Assembly (NCBI GenBank): GCA_951640165.1
Contig: OX621234.1
Coordinates: 25,486,549 to 25,550,548, forward strand
Reading direction: 5' to 3'
DNA length: 64,000 nucleotides
DNA from: Pseudoips prasinana
Taxonomy: Eukaryota; Arthropoda; Insecta; Lepidoptera; Nolidae
Each line of letters opens with the position of its first letter. Position 1 is the first letter of the stretch. Of the stretch, positions 10,500 to 21,774 are shown piece by piece. A program made the position numbers and the translations under genes. The notes beneath the pieces were generated by a model. That model was not told the origin of the DNA. It worked only from the letters and a program-made list of their open reading frames with translations, and did not search any database.

Positions 10500-13400
10500 T
10501 GTAAAAACATTGATACAGAGGCCTATACGTACGTGGGAGGATTTTTCAAAAGGTTCCATTAATATTAATAATATTTATTAAAATATATCTATATAGATTT
10601 CATAATCTAAAAGGCACTGATGAGACACAAAGGGTTTTCTATGGCAACAGGCCATATTGGCTGGAGGTAACATGGATTTGCCATAAGAAATAGGTAAGCT
10701 ATTTACTTAAGGATTTTGTAAGAATAAAGTCTTGATAGGATTATGAGCTCAAAGTTTTGTTGAAAATCATAACATCAATATAGATTTTAAACTAGCTTAA
10801 AGAATATTACACAATTTAAAGGTTTTACGTGAAATATTATCCGTACCTGCTTAAATACAATTTTTTTAAGAATTATTGTTTGAATGGGCTATTTCAACCG
10901 ATATCGTCACCACCTTTACCATATTATATCGGCCGAATATACCTCTAAAATACATCCAACTAGAAACCACATGAATCGGGTCGGGTTTGATATGGTTTTG
11001 TAACTCTTATTTCGTAGAATCCGGTAAGTCAACATTTTGCCTGCTTAACATAGTGGAAGACACTCTTACAGTTATTGCGACCAAACTTTGGCATTCATTT
11101 TATAGTTACCGACTAGGCCAGTGTCTGAGAATCAGGGAAAATATCTTACCTAATGAATTTTGTGCATAGATAACATCCAAGTGTTTTATATATAACTTTT
11201 GCCTAGAAACCTTACACGGGACAATCCATTCAAGTTTTATCACATTCCGATTAATGGTTTTTATTTATATAATTTATTTTTATTAAAGATTATATAGAAT
11301 ACGAATACAAAATATTCTTGATAAAATCAATCAAACTATCCGTTTTAGGCAAAATTCTTTGATACTCTTGGCCGTGCTACTATTTGACTTTTGATTGACA
11401 TTTTAAGTAAACGATTAACCTGTATGAAATTATGTACATTTAACAGACTTATATATTAATAAATGGACACTGTGGACTTTGTCTGAATTAAATATATTAT
11501 TATTATTATTAAAAAAAGATAGAAAGAATCTTATATTTATGTATAATTCCTGACGAAATTTACCTGTAACAAGACATTGAGCATGTCTTACATGTCGTTC
11601 TTACTCACACTGAATGACACTAATAGAGCAACTCGGTGTTTTGTTAAAGTAAATGTCCATGTTATACTCAACTCAAGGAATCCAAGAACTGTGTTCTTTC
11701 CACCCTGAAGAGGTGGAAGTGCCTTCAACATACAGTAATTTAATTATTGTTTATTTCTACGGTAAGGTTAACAGAGTTCAAAGGAGGAATGAGTTGCAAA
11801 AATTCATAGAATACGGTTACCGCTTACCATTAGAAATGCCGTGAACTTGTTCGATGACTAGGTATACGAAAATAAAAAGTCACAATCATTTTAAAATTCT
11901 GTTTTTGGATCTGGAGTAGGTAAGATAAGCCGATAAAACAATTTGTTCTTTTAAAACATTGTTATGTTGTTTCGAATGTTTCGATTAATAACATGTTTAC
12001 GTTTGCATTTTCAAGGGGCATCACACGGAATACCTGTTATAAATATTTTTTTCAGTTAAAATATGAGCAAATTTCGATGCTTTTTATTTTGTTCAATGAA
12101 TCAAATTTAGTGAAGCACTTTTAGTCAGTAATTTTGTGCAAGCATATGATATTTTGGTCTTGGCGTGGCAAAGTATTTTATTTTATTTCTAGTTGTAGAA
12201 TAAAATGTCTTTGGAACACGAAATACTTAATAGTGGAGACATAAATAGACAATTATTTAATATTTTTAAGTAACACGATATTCACCATTATGAAAATGTA
12301 CATTTTTGGAACATATTTGATATTAATTTAATTGTGAAACATGAGTATACACAACACTACATATAAAATGTATATAGACATAATTAAACAAAGTCCGTCA
12401 TTTAATGTCCCTGCGGAGTACAAATATTTGTATAACAATATTAATTAATATAAAGTTACGACAAAATCATATATAATACAAGCTGACTTTTAAATAAGTA
12501 ACTAACTTGATATACATTAGCAAAAGATGTTTAGGTATCTCATAGCAATAATAATACACTCAATACTATATACTTTATAATATGTTAGTCTTACAATATT
12601 CCTAATCGTGTTTTTAAATGACACAAGTAATAAATTGTTTAAAACTATTTCAAAACCCTTTTTAATAAATTCTTAGTGATTAATAATAAATAAACATCTT
12701 GGAACAACTAACGCACTGTCTGATATGTATTTCTAAATATATTCATAGTATAGATTAACAAAGGTACAGGATGAAATTTATTTTAGAATATTTTAATTAA
12801 ATAAGATTAATGTAATGGCCTTCTTAACGGCTTTATTTAATCTCAAATTTAAGCCTACAGTAGGGGGAGGACATTAGATTAGAATATTTAACTTGAGGAT
12901 ACCTAACTTACCAAGTTTTAACATAGGCGTTCTGAAGAAGTTTTAAAGATACGCTAAAAATTATTTTGTTACTTGAAAATTAATATTGACTTTATTATCT
13001 TTAGCAACTTGAGTTATATGTTTTGCTTGATCGATAGACAAAAGCAAACCTCAACATTGGGCTAAAAAATAAACACCCAAAGTAATGACGAATAACAAAA
13101 ATAATTATATCTTACACAGCACTGAAACGTGGTCTTAGATACGTTTGCAGAGGTCCCAACTTATGGCTGGCAACTTGAAATGGACTGCATGAGAAAGTTG
13201 TCTACGTTCTTCAACAGGATGCAAAATTTTGTTTGAGCTGGTCATATCTTCCACATGTTCTACACTATAAACCCAACAAAGATGACAAGATAAACTAAAC
13301 TCTTATAAGAAGCACCTCTATTGTCACTATACGAAAGTAGTAAAAATAGTCAGTAAACAAGGAATTTCGTTTAAATTACGATGTAGTTACTTTTGTAAAG

Positions 13401-13870
13401 TAGTTTTGGCGAAGCTATTGCGAAAACCTCAGGCATCAGCGATCTGTCTAGCGGGTGCGATTCTAGGCTGAGACTTTTATTTATATTTATTTGTTTATTT
13501 TTTATTTAATTACAATTCCAATGATGTTGTGTTTTAAACACACCACTCTTTTCAACGGTGTGGTTTCGATGGTAAAATTTTGGTGTTCTTGATCGAACAA
13601 TGTTCAGTACCAAAAAATATTGCATAAAATATGTAGCATACTAATACCACTCAGTAGATTTACTGTAAATTAACTAATTTGAACGTTTTGAGTAGGAACA
13701 CCTATAAATACAGTAGTACAAAAAGTAGTGGCTAAAAGTCATCTGGATAAAACTAGCTTTACGATGAATCAATCGGTGTCGACATTCATCCATTTGTGAG
13801 CTATACAATGCGACAGACGGGACAAAAAGGGATGTGTGTTAGTTTTACTTATAAGTACTTTATTATTGTA
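10500..13870. other. Long AT-rich gene-free stretch
   Basis: About 3.4 kb in which I find no gene or recognisable element. It contains (ATT)n near 11,490 and other A/T-rich low-complexity text. Frames of about 60 codons (10,987 and 11,653) occur by chance at this length. Confidence 0.6.
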
Positions 13871-13879
13871 GTATATAAA

Positions 13880-14095
13880 ATAAAATAAAAAGTAATAAAG
13901 GTTTTTATTCACGTAGACTTTATAAAAGCGCTTGTAAATAGTCAGAACTTGTTTGTAGTAATACAGTTAAGTATACATAATATTTCTAGTTACACATTTT
14001 AGATATTTAGGTACACAGATTGTTAAAACATTTATACAATTTATTTTATAATAGTAATTATATTTAGCTAGTATTTAGTAAATATGTTACCTAAA
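13880..14095 (-). repeat. Dispersed repeat R2 (copy 3)
   Basis: 'GGTTTTTATTCACGTAGACT' and 'AAGCGCTTGTAAATAGTCAG' match the copy at 25,600 almost base for base, and 'ATTTATTTTATAA' and 'TATTTAGCTAG' follow in both. The A-rich edge is at the left, so transcription sense is probably minus. Confidence 0.75.
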
Positions 14096-14719
14096 TTGTG
14101 AACGTAACTTAATGAGCTCAATTTGCCTATGAATCTACAAACCCCTAATACAAAAATGTCGATCAGCTGACGCATTTTGTACAGGGAGTCAATAAACATT
14201 TGTCCCTAAATATTAAAAGACAAACTTCATTACATGTTATGTTTCATGGGTAGATTGCGTTCTTTAAATTTCTTCAATATTTATGGTACATTGCGATGAA
14301 TATAAAAATATCCCCAAAAATTTACTGCAAAATCTCCACAGATTCACCCATGTTCCCATGCATGCATGACCAGCACTAAAATTTAACCAGTAATAATAAC
14401 TACCGGCTCGGCCGGAGTGCACGCTAACAAATCAAGTTTGCTAGCATATCCCATGATAATTTGTTCTAATTGATATTCAAGTCATTGGACATGTCCATCG
14501 GCAGTAATCGAATTTCTAGAAGCATAGGCTATACATGTAAAGACGTGAAATCGATTCGGTGGGGTGCGGTACTGTTGAATCCGTATTTTGAGGGTTAGTG
14601 TAGAAACGTTGTCGGGGCCGTGTATTTTATGAACCCGTCGTTTACGTAGGATGATAGACAGGATATTTAAACGAGTTCTTGCCGAATAGTCTTTTATTTT
14701 TATTTATTTATGGCTGGAC

Positions 14720-14880
14720 GAATCGGAAGACAGCATTGGCAGACCCTGTGACGAGATGGACCGATGATCTTGTGAGGTTCGCTAGATGTGACTAACTGGG
14801 ACTAGCAATTGCAGGTCTTAGAGGCGGCCTTTGTCCAGCACTGGATGTCTTTCAACTGATTTGAGGGATGATGATGAATA
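14720..14880 (+). mobile_element. RTE LINE 3' end, with tail
   Basis: 'AGATGGACCGATGATCTTGT' is the RTE C-terminal coding text (Arg-Trp-Thr-Asp-Asp-Leu in the intact frame). It is followed by 'GGCCTTTGTCCAGCACTGGA' and the tail GATGATGATGA. Coding frame lost. Confidence 0.8.
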
Positions 14881-15157
14881 TAATCTTAACGCACCTCTTT
14901 TGCATAGGTTCCATGTATTATGGTTCTTTTCATTTACATTATATTCAGTTTTTCTAGTAATCATCTGCCCTTACTGTGAACGTAATAACTACGTTGTCTA
15001 AGTTTAAGTGTATCCACTGACTTCGCGACGACAGCAGGTATTTATACGGTATTTAAATACCAAGCTGTTTTACACCGGTTTGTAGGTATACAGTTGGTCT
15101 CGATCACAATATGACAGAACGCACTAAACGATTAGTACCAGTTTTGCTTATAACTGA

Positions 15158-15346
15158 CTAGCTGTGCCCCGCTGTTTCACCCGCGTCAAACTTTATAAAT
15201 CATGGTCTATTTGGTATTCGGATATATAAGCTACATTACTACAAAGTTCCATCAAAATCCGTTCCGTAGTTTTTGCATGAAAGAGTAACAAACATTCATA
15301 CATCCATCCATACTCACAAACTTTTGTATTTATAATATTAGTACGA
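15158..15346 (-). mobile_element. Short Helitron-like element, 189 bp
   Basis: Read on the minus strand it begins TCGTACTAATATTATAAATA, passes through a 'GTTACTCTTTCATGCAAAAA'-type core and ends 'AGCGGGGCACAGCTAG'. The flanking bases are A before TC and T after CTAG, the A/T target expected for rolling-circle elements. The core recurs at 44.5, 48.9 and 54.0 kb. It codes for nothing, so it would depend on a helicase made elsewhere. Confidence 0.75.
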
Positions 15347-15581
15347 TTTTCAAGTGGATTACCTACTAGATATTAGTTTCATGTGCTTGGTATCTCCTGA
15401 CTTATGAATTAGACACGCAGATTGTCTCAACAAGCATTGTTGTGGAAGATCAATTGCCATTTCCTTAAAAACGTATATTCTAATTTGATCATATTATTAT
15501 CTTATGATGAGATACGAAGACATCTATAATTTATATATTTCAGGTAATTTCATGAAATGGGTTAACAACAAGCTATTTAGA

Positions 15582-15866
15582 TCATTCTGTAAAGTTTTTG
15601 GCAATACGTATTTCAGTTTTATAAAAATATTTGAAAAATTTGCTTTTGTCCTTAAACTCGATTTGACAACATGCATTCGTTGATCGTAAATTCTCAAAAT
15701 CACTGAAAAAATACATGGTATATTTATTTAGTATACGGCTTAAAATGATACAAAATCTATATTCCTGAAATGGCGACCTCGAAATTTTAAATTCAGCAAC
15801 TTGTGGCCTCTCCAATACCCCTTGTTTTAGTGAGGTCACCTGCTGCTGAATTAAAATTGAAGACAT
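15582..15866 (-). CDS. Uncharacterised 94-codon frame
   Basis: I do not recognise the protein. The N-terminal half reads 'QQVTSLKQGVLERPQVAEFK' and the C-terminal half is rich in Phe, Lys and aromatic residues. In its middle, on the minus strand, there is a good-looking acceptor (T-rich tract then CAG at about 15,700), after which 42 codons run to the stop, so the second half could be a terminal exon. No donor, promoter or homologous domain supports this. It may equally be an old transposon remnant or chance. Confidence 0.2.
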   Translation of the reverse strand: MSSILIQQQVTSLKQGVLERPQVAEFKISRSPFQEYRFCIILSRILNKYTMYFFSDFENLRSTNACCQIEFKDKSKFFKYFYKTEIRIAKNFTE

Positions 15867-16136
15867 GACTTATATAGGTGCTCATTCTATTTGTACAGAC
15901 TAATGACTGGTATCTGCTGCTGCGTTCTTTCTCTACTATTTACAATAATTGTTGATAAATGCTTATTTTAATACTACTGAAGAAATATATACATAGTGTC
16001 TTAGAAGTCATCAAAGTTTTGAACTAAATAATATTATAGAGGTAAATAAATTTGTATGTCATAAGAAAGTACGGAACCCTGTCATGGTATCCTATATTAT
16101 TCAGTAAGTAATTTCGCATCTTTCGTGTTTGGTATC

Positions 16137-16372
16137 CTGGGCCTGTTGGCGAGGCTGGCAAATGCTTGCTTTCAAACCAGAGGTCGTGGGTTCGATTCCC
16201 ACCTAGGACAGATATTTTGTGTGCATGAACACAAATGTCTGTTTGTCCTGAGTCTGGGTTAAATTATCTATATAAGTATGTATTTACAAAATAAATATGT
16301 GTTGTATATCAGTTATCAGGTTTCCATAGTACGAGCTGTGCTTAGTTTGGGATCAGTTGGCCATGTGTATTA
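16137..16372 (+). repeat. tRNA-derived SINE, family B, best copy
   Basis: A-box-like 'TTGGCGAGGCTGGCAAATG' and a perfect B-box-like 'GGGTTCGATTCCCACC' about 45 bases on. Then 'TTTGTCCTGAGTCTGGG', an AT-rich spacer and 'TCAGGTTTCCATAGTACGAG' with 'TGTGCTTAGTTTGGGATCA' at the 3' side. Five other copies or pieces are in the window. Confidence 0.9.
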
Positions 16373-16384
16373 ATATAAATTATG

Positions 16385-17875
16385 AACTTAGTTGCAAGGC
16401 CGTTGTTTTAGGGCATTGTTGTGTAGTATGTAAAGGCAATCACGGTCCATGTCGCAAATGAAGTCACAGGCGTAAACTCGTCAATTATATTGTTTCAATT
16501 GAATTACTATGCGGAACCAGGATTTACGCGATCGCGCGGGTATCGGTTTTTACTGATTGGCAACTTTTATTCTTGTAAAACTAACATTTTGTTCACGTTC
16601 TGTTTTGGTTTTCACTATAGTTATAACTTTAGTTAGATAATAAAACAATAATGTTTGGTGTTTATTTACAGTAAGGCTGCATAGTACCACGTATATAATT
16701 AAAATAAATATCAATAATGGGTTACAGACGAAATTTTTGTATCAACGCTTCTTGACTTTTAGTATACGCTCATAACAAGAATTAATTAAAATAAGATGAG
16801 CGCCATAGTATGTGCAAAGATTAGTAAGACTCAATTTGAAATAATAAACCCAATTCTTAATTTTCTTACGCTTTTACATAAATATGCGCAGATGTCAATG
16901 TTAAATGTTTTCTTTTCTTCTTTAAACTCGTAGAGAACTAAGAAAAATAAAATGTTCATTTGTAAAGTATGTAAGAAAAATAAAGTTTTGATATGAATTT
17001 ACTAATAAAATGATATCCTACCCTACTATTTAACGAAAGTATATTTATGTGTGAACTGATTAGTTAATGAAAAATAAAAGAATTGATGTTACATGTTAAG
17101 GATATTTCTAATTTTATTATCCAATAAAGGAACTAGGATAAGGAAATAGCATATTATTCGTACATTTATAAATTTTAAATACTATTCTCAATTATTCGTT
17201 TTTAGTCATAGTATGAATATAACTTACCTTTCAAGTTTTAATACGAAAGACTCTGTAATTTTCCTACCTTCTACGATCACTACTACTCATACTAGCAAAA
17301 CATGATTGTTAACAAGTCATACAACGATTACGTAGTCTCTATGATAACTTTTGTAATATGAAAAACGCACACAACAAATCCTTAGCGATATAATATTGAC
17401 ACCCAACCAGAACCTAATAATATCGTATACCTGCTACGAGCTTTAATCTAAATTCAAATTCGAGAACATATTATAATTTAATATTGCAATAACAGTTGAA
17501 ATTAGACGTTACCGTGTTTGCATTGTTTGCACTATGGCTAAAACAGAATCTATGTAATCAAGAGCAAACAGATGCTACTGGTCTATCGTTTCGAAAGCCC
17601 AAACAGACGAGCCTATTACTTAAATCAGGACCTTTGATACACGAACAACGGTCTGCAAAATCAAGAGTTGGTACGATGCGTACCGATGTTTGCTAAAGTG
17701 TAACGTATAATCATTTTGCACGGGGGGTTTACGATTCCGAATTTTGACTGAAATAAATGGAAATAGAAAATATGAGTACAGTATTAGCGTTTGATAAGTT
17801 TTGAGACGATTGCCAAATACGCGGTTTGTCCATTCGCATCAGACTAAGTTCGAGAATTTAAATAAAAAATGTTCT
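16385..17875. other. AT-rich gene-free stretch
   Basis: No supported gene. The 66-codon plus-strand frame at 17,496-17,696 starts with a hydrophobic run but has no second feature in favour of coding. A small GC-rich string near 16,520-16,540 is the only compositional break. Confidence 0.5.
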
Positions 17876-17883
17876 TTGTTGCA

Positions 17884-17938
17884 TGAGAAGATAACAAGAC
17901 TCCAGGCTAAGGTAGGCTGGTCTCTTGTTATCTTCTCA
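17884..17938. repeat. Hairpin with 16-bp perfect arms
   Basis: TGAGAAGATAACAAGA (17,884-17,899) is exactly complementary to TCTTGTTATCTTCTCA (17,923-17,938). CCAG/CTGG extends pairing toward the loop. It sits just upstream of the LINE fragment that follows. Confidence 0.85.
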
Positions 17939-17984
17939 CGGTACGGGCATAATATGCATAGACCTGATGACTAGTTCGTATAAA

Positions 17985-18150
17985 AGTGCCTTTCCATGGC
18001 GACAAGAAAGAGAGAGAGAGGTAGACCGCAATCTACCTGGATGTCAAAAGTCCAGAAGGACATGCAAAGGCTTGGCCTTAACGATAACGACACTTAGCAA
18101 ATTTATTGGCGCCGAAATATTAACGGGAAGAGACGAGGGCAAATAAGATG
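17985..18150 (+). pseudogene. LINE reverse-transcriptase C-terminal fragment
   Basis: One plus-strand frame (18,014-18,090) reads 'RGRPQSTWMSKVQKDMQRLG', the Arg-Gly-Arg-Pro ... Trp ... Asp-Met ... Leu-Gly-Leu pattern seen at the C terminus of many insect non-LTR reverse transcriptases. A stop follows within about ten codons, and further residues (IYWRRNINGKRR) look like a continuation after one stop. The longer overlapping frame at 17,925-18,146 is in a different phase and is not the protein. 5'-truncated, dead copy. Confidence 0.7.
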
Positions 18151-18399
18151 AGTGGCATTGATCTATTGATTATGTGAATTCAAACATCGATACTTATGAT
18201 AATTTCGTTGCTTATTAACAAACCCAGTAAGTCAGTCTGAGTAAAGAACGAAATACTAATCTATTTTTTTTAATTTACAACATTATATCGTTCTAATTTA
18301 CAAGAATACTGAAAAAGTAGATGTATCTTTTTATCATTAATATTAAAGTAGCATAAAACAAAGTGTTAAACATTCATAGCAAACATTAGTTGTCAGCAA

Positions 18400-18720
18400 A
18401 ATAAACTATTCACACTGGGTGGGTCGCACCGTCCTCGCGTTATGTACACCTAATTCATCCTGCCACAATTATCTCGACCTCACGTCAAACTAATGTAAAG
18501 TGATTCCATTTTGTTTTCGGTAAATACCCTTAAACTCGCAGAAAATGGAATTGATGTCGCTTCACAATACACGTCGCCTGTAGTGGACATCAGTGCGGCC
18601 TCATTGTTGTCGTTTGTGGAGTCTATGCGAAGTTTCTATTGTCTGTCTGTGTGTAAAGTTTGAGCTATCGACAAGCCGATAACGAGCAACTGAGCGGCGT
18701 TTGTTAAAAGGGACCTTCGG
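18400..18720. other. GC-richer unique patch, possible regulatory DNA
   Basis: About 300 bp of higher-complexity DNA between AT-rich flanks, with two related strings ATTCCATTTTGTTTTC and GAAAATGGAATTGATG that pair as an imperfect inverted repeat (about 18,502-18,556). No open frame and no similarity to the repeat families here. Confidence 0.35.
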
Positions 18721-18729
18721 TAAATGAAT

Positions 18730-20095
18730 TGTTCAGGACATTATTCCTGTGCAATGATTGCCTGGTAATTACAAGAGAAGGAAATGAAACCCTATATGAT
18801 GATTGAGCTTTGTTGATGAGTTAGCTGATGGATTGCAAATGGGAAACTTACGAAGTGTTTATTAATTAATAATCCAAAATGGTATGAGATTGTTAGACTA
18901 CTTTCGTCAGAGAATATATTTAAATAATGTGTTATACATTCAGATTCGAATCGTGCAATAACATGAATAGTACGTTGCATTCAGATTATCAAAGTAAACT
19001 TATAAATTCATAAATATGTAACTTTGCGTCCATGTAATCTGTCTAAGAGCTCCAACAAGATTTATAGCTAAACAAAATTCTTCAAAGCACAACACCATCT
19101 CCAACGTAACTCAATTAATATTAACATCGAAAGTTCCAACATTAACGGGAACTTGCTAGCGAACAGGTGCGCTATAGGACGATGCATGCGAACCTTGTTT
19201 CACAATGCAATAAATATAGTAGATGGTCTCGTTGGCGCTTTTCATACAATATGGATGCTTGGCGCATTAGCTCCCCCTTTAGATTAACAACCTTATACAA
19301 GTCTGCCGCTTGCCGTTACTTATGTATGACTGAGCGGGTCAAGTACTACGTGTAATGTTTTATATTTTATTGTTTGGAAAACAGGGTGGGTTGCTTGTTT
19401 TCCTGTCTAACGTAACTATGACAGACTATAATTTAGGACAGTTACAGATATTGTAGTTACTTCAGATAACCGAATCAATATCAAGAATTTCTTTGGTAGT
19501 TTACTCTGTGCCAGGTATTTAGATATAAATTAGTGTATGTATATAGAACATATTGGCTGCTATGATTAAATAAAATAGACAGATACGTCATTGTCCTGTC
19601 ATTCTGATAATGAGGGATTTTGAGCTTCCTGTCTTGATCCATGCATACGGGTAAAATTATACCTTAAGAGTAATCTTTCCAAGCCAGCAATTTTGCTTTC
19701 TAGTTAAATTAAATGTGCAAAAGCTCATTTTTCAAACATCTCTTATAAAATGTCGTATAGTGTTTTATGGGCAAATGCTGATATTCTGTCCACATCAAAA
19801 TCATATCCAATTTTCAATAGAATATTTGAGTTAAAGATAGGGAAATATTTGTCAGTTGGTCAATTCAAGTCGAACGGTCTTATTGCTTTAGCCACCTCAT
19901 TTCGGACATACATAAAATATATTTTATTTTTAATTTATGGATCGGATACGAATACGCATCAGTGAGATATGGACCTAGGTTTAAATAAATCCTATTAATG
20001 TGAGTGTGTGAGAGAAAGAGTCAATAATATGCCTAAACATGTTTTAAAAGTCAAGTATTAGTTTTTTCTAAATTACAACTCCTGCACTAGGCAAT
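18730..20095. other. Gene-free stretch
   Basis: Nothing supported. Frames of 60-71 codons on both strands (18,792; 19,167; 19,750) show no domain or splice context. Confidence 0.5.
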
Positions 20096-20099
20096 CTTA

Positions 20100-20268
20100 T
20101 CCCTGTGTTGCGGGGTACTTTACAAACATTTAATAGAAGGAGACAAATTACATCCAGACTCAGAACAACTATTTATGGGTCACACAAATTGTTGTCCGGC
20201 CCGGAACTCGAATCCGCGACACGAAGCGGCGAGGCGACTGTCGCCGCTGCGCCACACGTGCAGTCAGA
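20100..20268 (-). repeat. tRNA-derived SINE, family C
   Basis: On the minus strand: A-box-like 'GTGTGGCGCAGCGGCGAC', B-box-like 'GGATTCGAGTTCCGGG', then 'TGTGTGACCCATAAATAGTT' and 'GTTCTGAGTCTGGATGTAAT'. Same layout as the copy at 3935. The 63-codon plus-strand frame over it is incidental. Confidence 0.85.
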
Positions 20269-20805
20269 AAATGTATCATGCCTTAAAGTTATTTAAAAGC
20301 TTCTGAAAAATGTATCGAATTATCTAACAGTTTCAGACAAATACCTGCAAAACAGTAGAAAACTCACAATGAATCATTAAATAGAAACAAGTTTTCATTA
20401 GTTAATCGGCACTGACCTGCGTCTACCGTCCCTCCCAAATCTTTATTAATCATTAATGGAAATTGCAATACATATAACGTCTGTCTTTAAATATTTAAGG
20501 TGTAGTTTGCCTCTTCGGGATACAGCCGGGCCCGGCGTAATGGTGCCCGTGAATTATTTATTACGAATTTTATGATACGTCTCCCGTGCCTTGCTTGGTA
20601 AATAATACCTACTTTTGATTTTCTTGGGGCATAGGTACGACATTCTAGTAAGTGGAGTAAGATGTAAATTTTAATAGCTTGTAACGTTAAGTAACTTTCA
20701 ACCAACCAGTCCAATGTGTATGAGAAATGATTGAACGGTTATGTTCACAGACCTGATGAACAGATATTACTAACTTTATAAATTATATTTTTAGATATAC
20801 TATAA

Positions 20806-21030
20806 CCATGTCAGCATAATGACGCCCACTGTTGGATAAAGGCCTCCCCAAAAGATTTCCACAATAGGGCTGGGTTCACAATATGGGGGATATACCATAA
20901 TCGCCACACTTGGCAGACGAGTCGGTGATCGCAGTATGATGGTCATAACACACAGAGAGACGCTGCTGCCCGTTCTCTCGAAAATATACTCTCGGGTCGA
21001 CTTTTACGCCCCCCATGGGATGAAATGGTA
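20806..21030 (-). mobile_element. Mini-RTE: RTE 5' leader joined to RTE 3' end (copy 1)
   Basis: On the minus strand the first ~150 bp ('CGGGCAGCAGCGTC', 'ACTGCGATCACCGACTCG', 'TGCCAAGTGTGGCGATTATG') match the 5' leader of the RTE element (42,595-42,720 there). This is followed directly by the RTE 3' end ('GGGGAGGCCTTTATCCAACA', 'GTGGGCGTCATTATGCTGAC'). The whole endonuclease and reverse transcriptase region is absent. The same junction, right after a '..ATCCCCC' string, is seen in the copies at 28.1 and 28.5 kb, so this is a family and not one deletion. Confidence 0.8.
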
Positions 21031-21096
21031 TTATAATTAAAACTAACGTAAGGACCTAACATAGTGAAAGCTAGTAACAGGTAACTCACCTAATTA

Positions 21097-21339
21097 ATTT
21101 TAGATTGGATTCGGCCATTAGTTTTGCCTCTTGAGGAAAAGTCATTCATACCACACAGCTCTGCGTCTTCGTCAACTAGATGGCGCTGACAACCAGGATT
21201 CGCACATACATTTAGGAACTTTCACCCGAATGCATGCGGTTATTACTGCGCGACCTGACGCGACATTGCGCGGGTTGCATTCGTCCTGAAGATGACTTCC
21301 CGAAGAGATCGAAACTGTTGGCCGAATCCAACATAAAAT
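21097..21339. mobile_element. Inverted-repeat element, 243 bp (MITE-like)
   Basis: Both ends read ATTTTAnnTTGGATTCGGCC inward and stay similar for about 45 bp ('AGTTTTGCCTCTTGAGG' against 'AGTTTCGATCTCTTCGGG' from the other end). The interior is GC-richer and holds no frame. Superfamily unknown. Confidence 0.75.
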
Positions 21340-21489
21340 GAATTACGTGAGTTACTATTTTCCTGTCCTATCATGACTTATTCAATAATTACACCAATTG
21401 TTCAAACATATCATACATCTATTCTTACCTGTTAATTAGAGTAGCTATGTGCCCATTGTCACTTCCTACAAGATAGATCAAAGATCTTT

Positions 21490-21592
21490 TCCAGCTCGCT
21501 TTAAACTGCTGGATGCGGATAGCGCAAGACCGGCATTGCGGAGGCCTTTGTCCAACAGTGGACGTCTTTAGGCTGATATGATGATGATGATG
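21490..21592 (+). mobile_element. RTE LINE 3' end, with tail
   Basis: 'GGAGGCCTTTGTCCAACAGT', 'GGACGTCTTTAGGCTGATA' and a tail of TGATGATGATGATG. Only about 100 bp of the 3' end is present, a strongly 5'-truncated copy. Confidence 0.85.
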
Positions 21593-21599
21593 TGTTTGA

Positions 21600-21742
21600 T
21601 GATGTGGAGGGAAGGGTCAGCAACACTTGTTTGCTGACTCTTTGAAAGGCCGACAACGCGGTCATCTGGTGTTGCCAGTGTACTCCACTTACCATCAGGT
21701 GACCCGTTTGCTCGTTTGTTGCACTATGACATAAGAAAGACC
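21600..21742 (+). repeat. Dispersed repeat D ('aaaggccggcaacgc' family)
   Basis: 'TTGAAAGGCCGACAACGCGG' and 'CTTACCATCAGGTGACCCGT' plus 'TTTGCTCGTTTGTTGC' match the copy at 46,080-46,250. Very common text in lepidopteran DNA, class not known to me. Confidence 0.7.
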
Positions 21743-21774
21743 AAAAAGTCACCAGTATTGCATAAGAAATAAAA

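Noticed and set aside
15535..15550. TTTCAG|GTAATTT as a ratchet point on the plus strand
   Set aside because: Poor pyrimidine tract and a non-consensus donor (GTAATT).
16137..16210. Possible functional tRNA gene
   Set aside because: Same reason: five further copies with the same non-tRNA body exist in the window, so it is a SINE head.
21410..21440. Minus-strand AACAG|GTAAGAAT as a second recursive splice site
   Set aside because: There is no pyrimidine tract upstream of the AG, and the donor is weaker than at 45,681.
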